Assembly (NCBI GenBank): GCA_946482355.1
Contig: CAMLRE010000187.1
Span: 1-5,153 of the forward strand
Length of the DNA stretch: 5,153 nt
Source: an uncultured Bdellovibrio sp.
GTDB taxonomy: Bacteria > Bdellovibrionota > Bdellovibrionia > Bdellovibrionales > Bdellovibrionaceae
Direction: 5' to 3'
Shown here piece after piece: positions 1 to 5,153 of the stretch. The position numbers and the translations under genes were made by a program. Position 1 is the first letter of the stretch. Every line of letters starts with the position of its first letter. The notes under the pieces are model-generated. The model searched no databases, was not told the DNA's origin, and saw nothing but the letters and a program-made list of their open reading frames with translations.

Positions 1-403
1 TTACGGTGTTTTCTGGAAAGACCAAAAAATTGCAAAAGAAGAAACAGGATCTAAAGAATCAAAGATGCTTGATAAAGCCGAAAAACAAATAGGTGAGTAC
101 TTAACTGGAAAGAGAGAATCTTTTGATATTCCGTTAAAACTGGAAGGTACAGATTTTCAAAAACGAGTTTGGGCTGAACTAGAAAAAATTCCGTACGGTC
201 AAACGAGATCTTACAAACAGATTGCTACGGCATTAAAAGACCCTAAAGCTTGTCGTGCTGTTGGTACAGCAAACGGCAAAAACCCGGTTAGTCTTATTGT
301 TCCATGCCATAGAGTAATTAACGAAAACGGAAAAATGGGTGGCTACGCCGGAGGACTAAATATTAAAGAATTTCTGTTAGGCCTAGAGAAAAAGACATTA
401 TAG
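1..403 (+). CDS. ogt: Methylated-DNA--[protein]-cysteine S-methyltransferase (5' end outside window)
   Basis: This enzyme repairs O6-alkylguanine (and O4-alkylthymine) in DNA by a one-way, suicidal transfer of the alkyl group to its own cysteine. The frame is open from base 2 to the TAG at 401-403, giving 133 visible residues, so the start and roughly the first 20-30 residues lie upstream. The ATG at 65 is internal: the codons before it (YGVFWKDQKIAKEE...) continue the N-terminal domain. Numbering from that ATG, the C-terminal DNA-binding domain starts near residue 29. It shows the recognition-helix and arginine-finger region RAVGTANGKNP (64-74), the active-site box PCHRVI with Cys81 (codon 305-307), and the substrate-pocket segment GGYAGGL (92-98). 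All key residues are present, so the enzyme should be active. It is convergent with the micro-ORF ending at 411. The family call is firm; Ogt versus a generic MGMT name is a matter of convention. Confidence 0.95.
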   Translation, partial: YGVFWKDQKIAKEETGSKESKMLDKAEKQIGEYLTGKRESFDIPLKLEGTDFQKRVWAELEKIPYGQTRSYKQIATALKDPKACRAVGTANGKNPVSLIVPCHRVINENGKMGGYAGGLNIKEFLLGLEKKTL

Positions 404-410
404 TAAAAGC

Positions 411-539
411 TTACTTATCTTTCTTAAAAAACTTAAAATAAATAGTCCAGTAGCCAATGATAAAAAGAATAAAAACTAAGACAAAGCTTAGAAAAAAATA
501 AACCATCCAGGGTTCTATTGATTGTACGACGTCAGACAT
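411..539 (-). CDS. Putative 42-residue single-pass membrane micro-protein
   Basis: I do not recognise this protein. It is an ATG-started frame (cat at 537-539) ending in TAA at 411-413. It reads MSDVVQSIEPWM at the N-terminus, then a strongly hydrophobic segment at about residues 13-35 rich in Phe, Leu, Ile and Val, then a basic tail KFFKKDK. By the positive-inside rule this predicts one transmembrane helix with the C-terminus in the cytoplasm. An AAGG sequence sits 6 bases before the ATG. The start overlaps the end of the upstream micro-ORF: its TGA at 532-534 lies inside this gene's first codons, an arrangement typical of translational coupling. Its end lies 7 bases from the convergent alkyltransferase stop. 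Caution: T-rich sense-strand DNA yields hydrophobic reading frames by chance, so conservation is needed. No function can be assigned. Confidence 0.5.
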   Translation of the reverse strand: MSDVVQSIEPWMVYFFLSFVLVFILFIIGYWTIYFKFFKKDK

Positions 540-642
540 AGTTGGCCTTATAAAGAATAAATATTAACGCCATTGTAACAAGTATGTTAATTAAAAAAGT
601 TTCTTTATCTAATTGCAGTTTTGTTAATATTTTCTCAAACAT
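532..642 (-). CDS. Putative 36-residue single-pass membrane micro-protein, first of an overlapping pair
   Basis: I do not recognise this protein. The ATG (cat at 640-642) is preceded by AAGGA with a 6-base spacer, a good Shine-Dalgarno match that supports real translation. The frame ends at TGA 532-534, overlapping the ATG of the next micro-ORF. The first 15 residues are amphipathic and charged (MFEKILTKLQLDKET). Residues 16-31 are hydrophobic (FLINILVTMALIFILY), and a short KANYV tail follows. Lysines at 4, 8 and 13 suggest an N-in orientation, the opposite of its downstream partner. The 3' arm of a 12-bp long-range helix (656-667) ends directly before the ribosome-binding site, so translation could be controlled by leader structure. 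The pair could be accessory subunits of a membrane complex, a toxin-like peptide pair, or chance. Confidence is moderate, on RBS plus overlap only. Confidence 0.5.
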   Translation of the reverse strand: MFEKILTKLQLDKETFLINILVTMALIFILYKANYV

Positions 643-794
643 AACCTATCCTTAGGCTGATTTGAGTATGTGACATTAAAGACAGAAGATACATTGAAGG
701 ATACGAATGATCCATAGGTCTTCTTAAACGCTTTAGCTGTTTTTCGCCCGCAAGCTGCACTCAAATCGGCGTGTTATTGTTTAATAACAACGCC
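643..794 (-). other. Possible structured leader region upstream of the micro-ORF pair
   Basis: This non-coding stretch has more pairing potential than expected. Bases 656-667 can pair with 759-770 as a 12-bp helix with one G-U pair, closing a loop of about 90 bases. Inside it, 684-689 (AGAAGA) pairs with 719-724 (TCTTCT), enclosing GGAT/ATCC at 699-702 and 710-713. A second hairpin at 768-794 shares bases 768-770 with the large helix, so the two cannot both form fully. On the minus strand the last arm lies just before the RBS of the 36-residue ORF, as in a translation-controlling leader. I matched it to no known riboswitch or ncRNA class. Function is inference; the pairing is directly visible. 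Confidence 0.35.
768..794. repeat. Near-perfect inverted repeat, possible operator or hairpin
   Basis: Bases 768-778 pair with 783-794 as 11 base pairs, with a single unpaired A at 789 and a GTTT loop at 779-782. The core is GTTATT-gttt-AATAAC, flanked by GGCGT and ACGCC. Neither strand shows a T-run after the stem, so it is not a standard intrinsic terminator. It lies just downstream of the candidate minus-strand -10 box at 795-800, where a repressor site would block initiation. It could instead act as an RNA hairpin in read-through transcripts from the upstream gene. Confidence 0.45.
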
Positions 795-823
795 AAGTTA
801 GTAGAGGATACGATCAATGTCAA
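795..823 (-). promoter_or_regulatory. Candidate sigma70 promoter for the micro-ORF pair
   Basis: On the minus strand a perfect -35 box TTGACA (818-823) is followed after 17 bases by TAACTT (795-800). This keeps the most conserved T, A and final T of the -10 box. It sits only about 10 bases after the stop of the exported haem-motif protein gene, so the micro-ORFs need not depend on read-through. Initiation would fall near base 788, inside the 768-794 inverted repeat, leaving a leader of about 145 bases. This is a motif match only. Confidence 0.4.
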
Positions 824-832
824 TAATTTACG

Positions 833-1996
833 CTATTTTAAACTTTCAATGTACTGATTAATCTGATCAGCTACGGCAGCCGATTCGTTGATAACACGTT
901 GGCTGATGGCTAGTTCATTACCAAAGTAACCAAAAGCACGCAGGCTTTGCGTATTATGAATATTAGTGCTTTTGTTTTCTAAATTATACCCAGGGTTTTT
1001 ATACGCAAAAGCGTCAGTAATGGTTTGTAAGCCTAAATCAGAACGGTTTTTTTCAACCCACGAACGCGCCGACATAGCCACATGACAAGAAACACAGTCC
1101 ATATTCTCGGGATTAAATGTGTGTGGGTTTTCTATACGGTGCATAGCGCGTAACTCTTGAAGAATAACTTCTTCGTGCTCAGGTGTTGTTTCACCCACCT
1201 GATAACGATCAGAGTTTGTCGTGATTTTTGAAAACGAATCTTCGCCAGCTGGTTGTGGTGAAATCATGCCACGTTCAAAATGATCAGCGGGCACAGCAAA
1301 GTTAACAAAAGCCTGTGACTGACGATCTAAACGGGGAACCATAAAAAGTTTAAGTTTATTATCGGTAAATGAAAACCCGGCAAAGGCCCACATATCTCCC
1401 GCACCACGCACAACCATCGAAGTCACACGAGTAAGTTTTGTAACGCCAGCATATTTTTTTACGATCGAATTAAATTCGATTAAACTAGGGCTTTGATCAC
1501 CTTCGTTTTTCCAAGCAGGGTGAACTTGTAACGGCAGAGCCTTCGTCTGTGGGTTAAATTTATTCTTCCAAGCTGTTAGATCTGCTAATAGCTCATTAAA
1601 TTCAGCATCACTTAAAACATAAAAACTATGTAAAGCGGCATCAACAGTAGAAGTTTGCTGACGAAAGCCCACTTCTAAAGGCTGCCACACTAAACGAAGT
1701 TGTTTTTGGCAAGCCATCGGTGTCGGAAGCGGAAAACACGGGTCAATACGTACAGCAATCACGCGCAAATTTTCTTCAGCTTCAACCGAACTCATCACCG
1801 GAGAAAGTGATGGTATAACACTTAAAGTTTGACGGGGTAAAAGTAATCCATTCGGGCCTTCATCTTTGATACGCAGTAAATTATCGGGGCCAATAACTTT
1901 GGGTAATGGCATTAAATACGATACGTCATTAAGATCCCACGCGGCCTTAGCTGTCACAGTTAAGAATAAAAGAACAAAAGCAAAATACGTTTTCAT
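833..1996 (-). CDS. Exported protein with a single C-terminal CxxCH (c-type haem) motif, function unknown
   Basis: A 387-residue protein I cannot place in a named family. The N-terminus has a basic start, a hydrophobic core and an AKA|A signal peptidase I site after residue 18, so it is exported to the periplasm or outer surface. The mature chain opens with WDLNDVSYLMPLP. Cys87 and Cys96 could form a disulfide. The only haem-attachment motif is CVSCH at 301-305 (bases 1082-1096), giving a covalent c-type haem with His305 as proximal ligand. No methionine follows Met308, so a classic distal Met further along the chain is absent; a His such as 293 or 347, or an open coordination site, is possible. 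The start is fixed by an in-frame TGA six bases before the ATG; no clear Shine-Dalgarno is seen. It is divergent from the histidine kinase with 73 bases between them. An electron-transfer or redox-sensing role is inference. Confidence 0.85.
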   Translation of the reverse strand: MKTYFAFVLLFLTVTAKAAWDLNDVSYLMPLPKVIGPDNLLRIKDEGPNGLLLPRQTLSVIPSLSPVMSSVEAEENLRVIAVRIDPCFPLPTPMACQKQLRLVWQPLEVGFRQQTSTVDAALHSFYVLSDAEFNELLADLTAWKNKFNPQTKALPLQVHPAWKNEGDQSPSLIEFNSIVKKYAGVTKLTRVTSMVVRGAGDMWAFAGFSFTDNKLKLFMVPRLDRQSQAFVNFAVPADHFERGMISPQPAGEDSFSKITTNSDRYQVGETTPEHEEVILQELRAMHRIENPHTFNPENMDCVSCHVAMSARSWVEKNRSDLGLQTITDAFAYKNPGYNLENKSTNIHNTQSLRAFGYFGNELAISQRVINESAAVADQINQYIESLK

Positions 1997-2069
1997 GAGT
2001 CAGAAATTTTGCATCTCTGGGGCTTGTTATCAACGAGAATGGCTAGATGAAAACTAAATACAAACAAAG

Positions 2070-3665
2070 GTGCTTATTATTCGATGCAATAGGGCCTATT
2101 TTTTGCTTTTTAATCTTTTTGTGGAAAATCAAGCTATCGACACAGCTAACCAGCTGCAAAAATACAAAAAAGAAATTTTATCCCGGTGGGAATATCTGGT
2201 ACGCAGTCAATTTAGTGAAGCACAAAAAGAAAGTAAGCCCCATTTAATTGATTCGTTGCCAGAGTTTTTAGATCAGCTAAGTCTTGCACTAAAGAAAGCT
2301 CAAGAAAATGGGTCAGTGGTGGCGAAGGTTGAAGCTATTTCCCAGGAACATGCGGTTGATCGCGCCGCAACCACGCAGTTTACTATCGAGCATGTTATTC
2401 GCGAATACAATATTCTTCGTAAAGTTATTTTCGAAATTTTAGAACAGAAAAAGCCATTAGATGTTTTATCCCGCGATACTATTTTAGATGTTTTACAAGC
2501 AGGACAAAGCAAAGCCGCTTGCGAATTTTCTGAAATTATTTTTGAGCAAGAACGACAGGTTCGTAAACAGCTTGAAGAAAAAGAACAGGTTTTTAAAACT
2601 ATTTTTGAATTGGCTGCTGCTGGAAAAGCCATTGTCGATGTCTCGACAGGAAAGTTTTTACAAGTGAATAAACGCTTCTGTGAAATGCTGGGCTACACCG
2701 CAGACGAGTTGTTAAAAATGACGGCGCGTGAAGTTTCACATCCCGATGACAATAATTTAACTATTAATCGGCTTCCTGAAGATTTATCGCAGATTCCCGA
2801 AGGAGCCGTATGGAATATAGAAAAACGTTACATTCAAAAAGACGGAACTCCCATCTGGGTCATGATTTCAGGAGCACTGTATCCACTGATTCCCGGTCAG
2901 CCACCGCGGGTGATTGCTACAATTTTTGATATTACCGAAAAAAAACAGATCGAAAATTTAAAAGACCAGTTTATTAATACCTTAACGCATGATTTACGAA
3001 CACCCCTTTCGGTTATTGATATGTCGGCGCAGTTACTGCAGTCAAAGGCTGTTGATGCAACCATAGTTTTAAAACTGGCTGATCGTATCGTCGCTAATGC
3101 CAAACGCTGTGATAGCATGATTCAAGATCTTTTAGATACAAGCCGTATTCGTTCAGGGCATGGCGTTTCTCTTCAGATTGAACACTGTGATTTGTCACAA
3201 ATAGTTCAAGAAACCATTGATGGCTTAACAAGTCTTCATGGTGATCGATTTATTTTAACGGGCCCGATTTCTGTAAAAGGCTACTGGAGTGCGAGTGGAA
3301 TTCGCCGAATTATAGAAAATCTTTGCGGTAATGCTATAAAATACGGTGCAAATAATTTTCCTGTTCTTATTTCTATTGAGTACGACAGCGATGTCAGCAT
3401 CTCTGTTAAAAATCGCGGTGAACCTATTCCTAAAGAAAATATGTCTAGTTTGTTTCAACAGTTTTCAAGAACACGTTCAGCCGAATCCAGCGGAAAGCTC
3501 GGTTGGGGGATTGGACTTACTATTGTTAAGGGAATCACCGAAGCACACTGTGGAAAAATCACTGTTCACAGCACTGAACAAGACGGAACCACATTTACAG
3601 TCATATTACCTAAAGATGCACGTCCCTGTCAGGAAGAACGTTTGAAGCAACTTAAAAAAACTTAA
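2070..3665 (+). CDS. Soluble sensor histidine kinase: RsbRD_N, PAS, HisKA, HATPase_c
   Basis: A 531-residue kinase that should autophosphorylate on His and pass the phosphate to an unseen response regulator. Residues about 29-170 resemble the RsbRD N-terminal helical domain of stressosome-type proteins (EILSRWE at 35-41, HAVDRA at 94-99, IREYNILRKVIFEIL at 110-124). A PAS/PAC domain follows (about 171-293, including NKRFCEMLGYTADEL and a DITEKKQ exit). HisKA has the H-box THDLRTPLS with His307. HATPase_c has the N-box ENLCGNAIKYG (416-426), a G1-like NRGEPIP (448-454) and the G2 box GWGIGL (478-483). I see no convincing transmembrane pair or receiver domain, so it looks like a cytoplasmic orphan kinase. 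The start is uncertain: GTG 2070 has no good RBS, TTG 2103 has AGGG 8 bases upstream, and GTG 2121 would begin neatly at MENQAIDT just before the first domain. The hydrophobic first 18 residues may therefore not be translated. Confidence 0.92.
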   Translation: MLIIRCNRAYFLLFNLFVENQAIDTANQLQKYKKEILSRWEYLVRSQFSEAQKESKPHLIDSLPEFLDQLSLALKKAQENGSVVAKVEAISQEHAVDRAATTQFTIEHVIREYNILRKVIFEILEQKKPLDVLSRDTILDVLQAGQSKAACEFSEIIFEQERQVRKQLEEKEQVFKTIFELAAAGKAIVDVSTGKFLQVNKRFCEMLGYTADELLKMTAREVSHPDDNNLTINRLPEDLSQIPEGAVWNIEKRYIQKDGTPIWVMISGALYPLIPGQPPRVIATIFDITEKKQIENLKDQFINTLTHDLRTPLSVIDMSAQLLQSKAVDATIVLKLADRIVANAKRCDSMIQDLLDTSRIRSGHGVSLQIEHCDLSQIVQETIDGLTSLHGDRFILTGPISVKGYWSASGIRRIIENLCGNAIKYGANNFPVLISIEYDSDVSISVKNRGEPIPKENMSSLFQQFSRTRSAESSGKLGWGIGLTIVKGITEAHCGKITVHSTEQDGTTFTVILPKDARPCQEERLKQLKKT

Positions 3666-3726
3666 ATTATATCGCACTTACCTCAGAGTTTTTGACTCAA
3701 AAAAATGCGGTCTCGTTGTTGCTATC

Positions 3727-3741
3727 AAAGTTCAAAACTTT
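3727..3741. repeat. Short inverted repeat upstream of the KGG-protein gene
   Basis: AAAGTT-caa-AACTTT is a perfect 6-3-6 palindrome ending 17 bases before the ATG of the KGG-repeat gene and just before its strong ribosome-binding site. It could be a transcription-factor site or a small mRNA hairpin affecting translation or stability. AT-rich palindromes of this size arise easily by chance, and I could not assign a convincing promoter in the 93-base gap 3666-3758. Confidence 0.3.
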
Positions 3742-3758
3742 AAAACAAAGGAGATTTT

Positions 3759-4481
3759 ATGCGTCAATCACAAAGCGGAAGATCACGTTCATCGTCATCT
3801 TCTTCAAGATCACAAGGATCTAGAGGTGGCCAAGGCTTTGCGTCAATGAGCCCGTCAGAAAGAAGTCGTATTGCTTCAGAAGGAGGTCGTGCACGTTGGG
3901 GTTATAGAGACTCTGACGAAGATGATCGTTCTTATTCTGCGCGAGATCAAGATTACGATGACTATGGTGATTACGATGATATTGAAGATGAAGGTTATGA
4001 GCGTGGCGGTTACGGACGTTCAGGCGGCCGTGGTGGTGTAGGTCGCGGTTACAACTTAAGTGAACGCGAACGTGAGTATCGTGATTACGATCGCGATTAT
4101 GACGAAGATGAAGGTTACCAAGAAGAAAACGTAAGAGGTCGTCGTGGCTTTGCCGCGATGGATCCTGAAGAGCAACGTGAAATTTCTGCGATGGGTGGCA
4201 GAGCAAGTCATGGGGGCCGCGGCAGAAGTAGCAGTAGCCGTTCTGATGAAGACTATGGTTACGAAGATGAAGACGAATCAGATGACGATTATTCATCGTC
4301 TTCACGTTCATCAGGCAGAGGATCTTCTTCAGGCGGTCGTGGATTTGCTGGCATGAGTGATGAAGAGCATCGTAGAATTTCTGCTAAAGGTGGCCGGGCT
4401 AGCCACGGAGGTGGTCGCGGACGTCAAAGTCAAACATCAAACCGCAGCCGTTCTACTTCAAGCAGATCAGCTAGACATTAA
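3759..4481 (+). CDS. Disordered KGG-repeat stress protein with acidic/Tyr-rich and RGG linkers
   Basis: A 240-residue low-complexity protein. Three copies of the KGG (stress-induced repeat, YciG/GsiB-like) motif are visible: GFASMSPSERSRIASEGGRA (26-45), GFAAMDPEEQREISAMGGRA (130-149) and GFAGMSDEEHRRISAKGGRA (195-214). The second and third are followed by SHGG. Between them lie Asp/Glu-rich, Tyr-containing stretches (51-80, 15 of 30 residues acidic; 101-124; 162-178) and RGG/GGRG segments (82-97, 153-156). Ser/Arg tails bound both ends. There is one Lys (210), one Leu, one Trp and no Cys; such composition predicts intrinsic disorder. No signal peptide or membrane segment is seen. AAAGGAG sits 5 bases before the ATG, so translation should be strong, and a terminator follows at 4507-4540. 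Relatives are typically short (tens of residues), so this is an expanded form. A protective, hydrophilin-like or nucleic-acid-binding role is inference. Confidence 0.88.
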   Translation: MRQSQSGRSRSSSSSSRSQGSRGGQGFASMSPSERSRIASEGGRARWGYRDSDEDDRSYSARDQDYDDYGDYDDIEDEGYERGGYGRSGGRGGVGRGYNLSEREREYRDYDRDYDEDEGYQEENVRGRRGFAAMDPEEQREISAMGGRASHGGRGRSSSSRSDEDYGYEDEDESDDDYSSSSRSSGRGSSSGGRGFAGMSDEEHRRISAKGGRASHGGGRGRQSQTSNRSRSTSSRSARH

Positions 4482-4506
4482 ATTCTTTTCGTAAGGCATT
4501 GGTTAG

Positions 4507-4540
4507 AGGCGGCAACCTATTTGTCGCCTTTAACTTTTTT
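4507..4540 (+). terminator. Intrinsic terminator of the KGG-protein gene
   Basis: AGGCGGCAA (4507-4515) pairs with TTGTCGCCT (4521-4529) as a 9-bp stem with one G-U pair and a five-base loop CCTAT. The T-rich tract TTAACTTTTTT (4530-4540) follows. It ends transcription from the + strand. The loop and 3' arm lie inside the last codons and the stop of the convergent PLD-family gene; read on the minus strand the stem has no T-run, so it works in one direction only. Confidence 0.8.
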
Positions 4541-5153
4541 GGCTTCTTTAATTTGTTTCTTTAAATGTTTATTTAATTCAAAAGCCAAATTTTTATCTTC
4601 TAAAAAAATATAAAGCTGCGGATGAATTTTCACATCTTGCACGAGCCAATTTCCGGTGCCAAGAGCAATATGTTTGCCGTCGGCAATGAGGTATTTGGCA
4701 TGTGAAAAAAGATGTGGTCTTCCCCAGATAATATTTTTAATGCCAGCTGCATTTAAGCGCTTTACCGTTGATCGGTTGGCCCAGATAAACGGAAGAGCAA
4801 AACTTTGATGTTGGTGAACAAAACCTATAATTTTAACATTTCGCTTGTGGGCTTCAATTAAGGCTTGTTCGATTTCTTTATGGTTAAAAAAATAAATCGA
4901 AAATTCGATTCGTTTTTTAGCGTTGTTAATCAACTCTATAAGCTGATCTTTAAAATCTCCGTCAGCAGCAAATGGAAGATCAAGGGTAATGCCACCGTGT
5001 TTGCCGCCTTTCCAGAGATGTTCAAAATAGCGGGTGAATTCTTGGGCTATGTCTTTATTATCAATCAATAAATTGGCCTCGTGATTTTTCATAATAGATT
5101 GATGGGTCAAGTTGGTTGAGCCAAAGAGAACGTAGCGACCGTCGATACAAAAG
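4517..5153 (-). CDS. Phospholipase D-superfamily protein (two HKD motifs; 5' end outside window)
   Basis: A member of the PLD superfamily, which includes phospholipases, cardiolipin synthases and Nuc-type nucleases acting through a phospho-histidine intermediate. The frame stays open to the right edge (211 visible codons), so the gene starts beyond the window; the TTG at 5108-5110 is internal. The right end reads DGRYVLFGSTNLTHQSIMKN, the trailing half of the first HKD motif, whose His and Lys are off-window. The second domain (KKRIEFSIYFF...) has the full second motif: His137, Lys139 and Asp144 in HAKYLIAD (numbered from the TTG; His codon 4700-4702), then GTGN at 151-154. The C-terminus is short and Lys-rich (KKQIKEAKKVKGDK). 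It ends in TAG at 4517-4519, inside the + strand terminator of the neighbour. The substrate (lipid or nucleic acid) cannot be told from this part. Confidence 0.9.
   Translation of the reverse strand, partial: FCIDGRYVLFGSTNLTHQSIMKNHEANLLIDNKDIAQEFTRYFEHLWKGGKHGGITLDLPFAADGDFKDQLIELINNAKKRIEFSIYFFNHKEIEQALIEAHKRNVKIIGFVHQHQSFALPFIWANRSTVKRLNAAGIKNIIWGRPHLFSHAKYLIADGKHIALGTGNWLVQDVKIHPQLYIFLEDKNLAFELNKHLKKQIKEAKKVKGDK

Noticed and set aside
65..67. ATG at 65 as the alkyltransferase start
   Set aside because: The frame is open to the left edge, its upstream codons fit the N-terminal domain, and no Shine-Dalgarno precedes this ATG.
402..415. AGTAA-aagc-TTACT hairpin between the convergent stops at 403 and 411
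   Set aside because: Only five mostly A-T pairs and no adjacent T-tract on the + strand; too weak to call a shared terminator.
656..770. Retron-like msr/msd element suggested by 12-bp a1/a2-type inverted repeats
   Set aside because: No reverse transcriptase is present in the window and the characteristic msd stem is not visible.
768..794. Rho-independent terminator
   Set aside because: The stem is good but no T-run follows on either strand.
728..802. String NALAV... on the + strand at cgctttagctg, reminiscent of a tmRNA tag
   Set aside because: The frame does not stop after the tag-like residues, and the tRNA-like acceptor domain and flanking tmRNA signatures are absent.
2047..2247. 66-codon + strand ORF with a Lys-rich start and hydrophobic run
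   Set aside because: It overlaps the kinase in another frame, loses any protein-like pattern after the hydrophobic run, and the kinase domain signal runs through the same bases.
3411..3431. G1 box of the kinase lacking the usual DxG Asp (reads NRG)
   Set aside because: Many bacterial kinases carry an Asn-x-Gly variant followed by PIP, so this does not indicate an inactive or novel kinase.
3820..4311. 163-codon antisense ORF, rich in His, Asn and Arg, opposite the KGG gene
   Set aside because: It is the complement of the repetitive GAT/CGT/GGT codons of the KGG gene; its composition simply mirrors that bias, and the sense frame has a strong RBS and family motifs.

Overview
The window reads as a chromosomal segment of a moderately AT-rich Gram-negative bacterium. 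It carries a Sec-exported protein with a c-type haem motif, a cytoplasmic sensor kinase and a bacterial-type alkyltransferase, all with normal bacterial spacing. A Bdellovibrio-like or other delta-type lineage is my guess from the general style of the genes; nothing here proves the taxon. I see no IS element, integrase, tRNA, rRNA, CRISPR array or phage gene.

Layout, left to right. (1) 1-403, + strand: the 3' part of an O6-alkylguanine-DNA alkyltransferase gene, whose start lies outside the window. (2) 411-832: a stretch of about 430 bases with no long ORF. On the minus strand it holds two very short overlapping reading frames (36 and 42 codons) that encode single-pass membrane peptides. Each has a Shine-Dalgarno-like sequence. 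They are preceded by a leader with a 12-bp long-range helix, a near-perfect inverted repeat and a candidate sigma70 promoter. (3) 833-1996, minus strand: an exported 387-residue protein with one CxxCH motif. (4) 2070-3665, + strand, divergent from it: a soluble histidine kinase with the order RsbRD-type N-terminal domain, PAS, HisKA, HATPase_c, and no receiver domain or partner regulator in view. (5) 3759-4481, + strand, 93 bases downstream: a disordered low-complexity protein with three KGG stress-repeat motifs separated by acidic, tyrosine-rich and RGG-rich linkers, ending at a good intrinsic terminator. (6) 4517-5153, minus strand: the 3' part of a phospholipase D-superfamily gene, convergent with the KGG gene and starting outside the window.

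Functional reading. The kinase and the KGG-repeat protein are on the same strand and next to each other. Both recall the Gram-positive general stress response: RsbRD_N domains occur in stressosome-type regulators, and KGG repeats occur in GsiB/YciG-type stress proteins. A stress-sensing plus protective-protein module is therefore a reasonable but unproven inference. The alkyltransferase and PLD genes look like ordinary neighbours. The least explained part is the leader and micro-ORF pair at 411-823.
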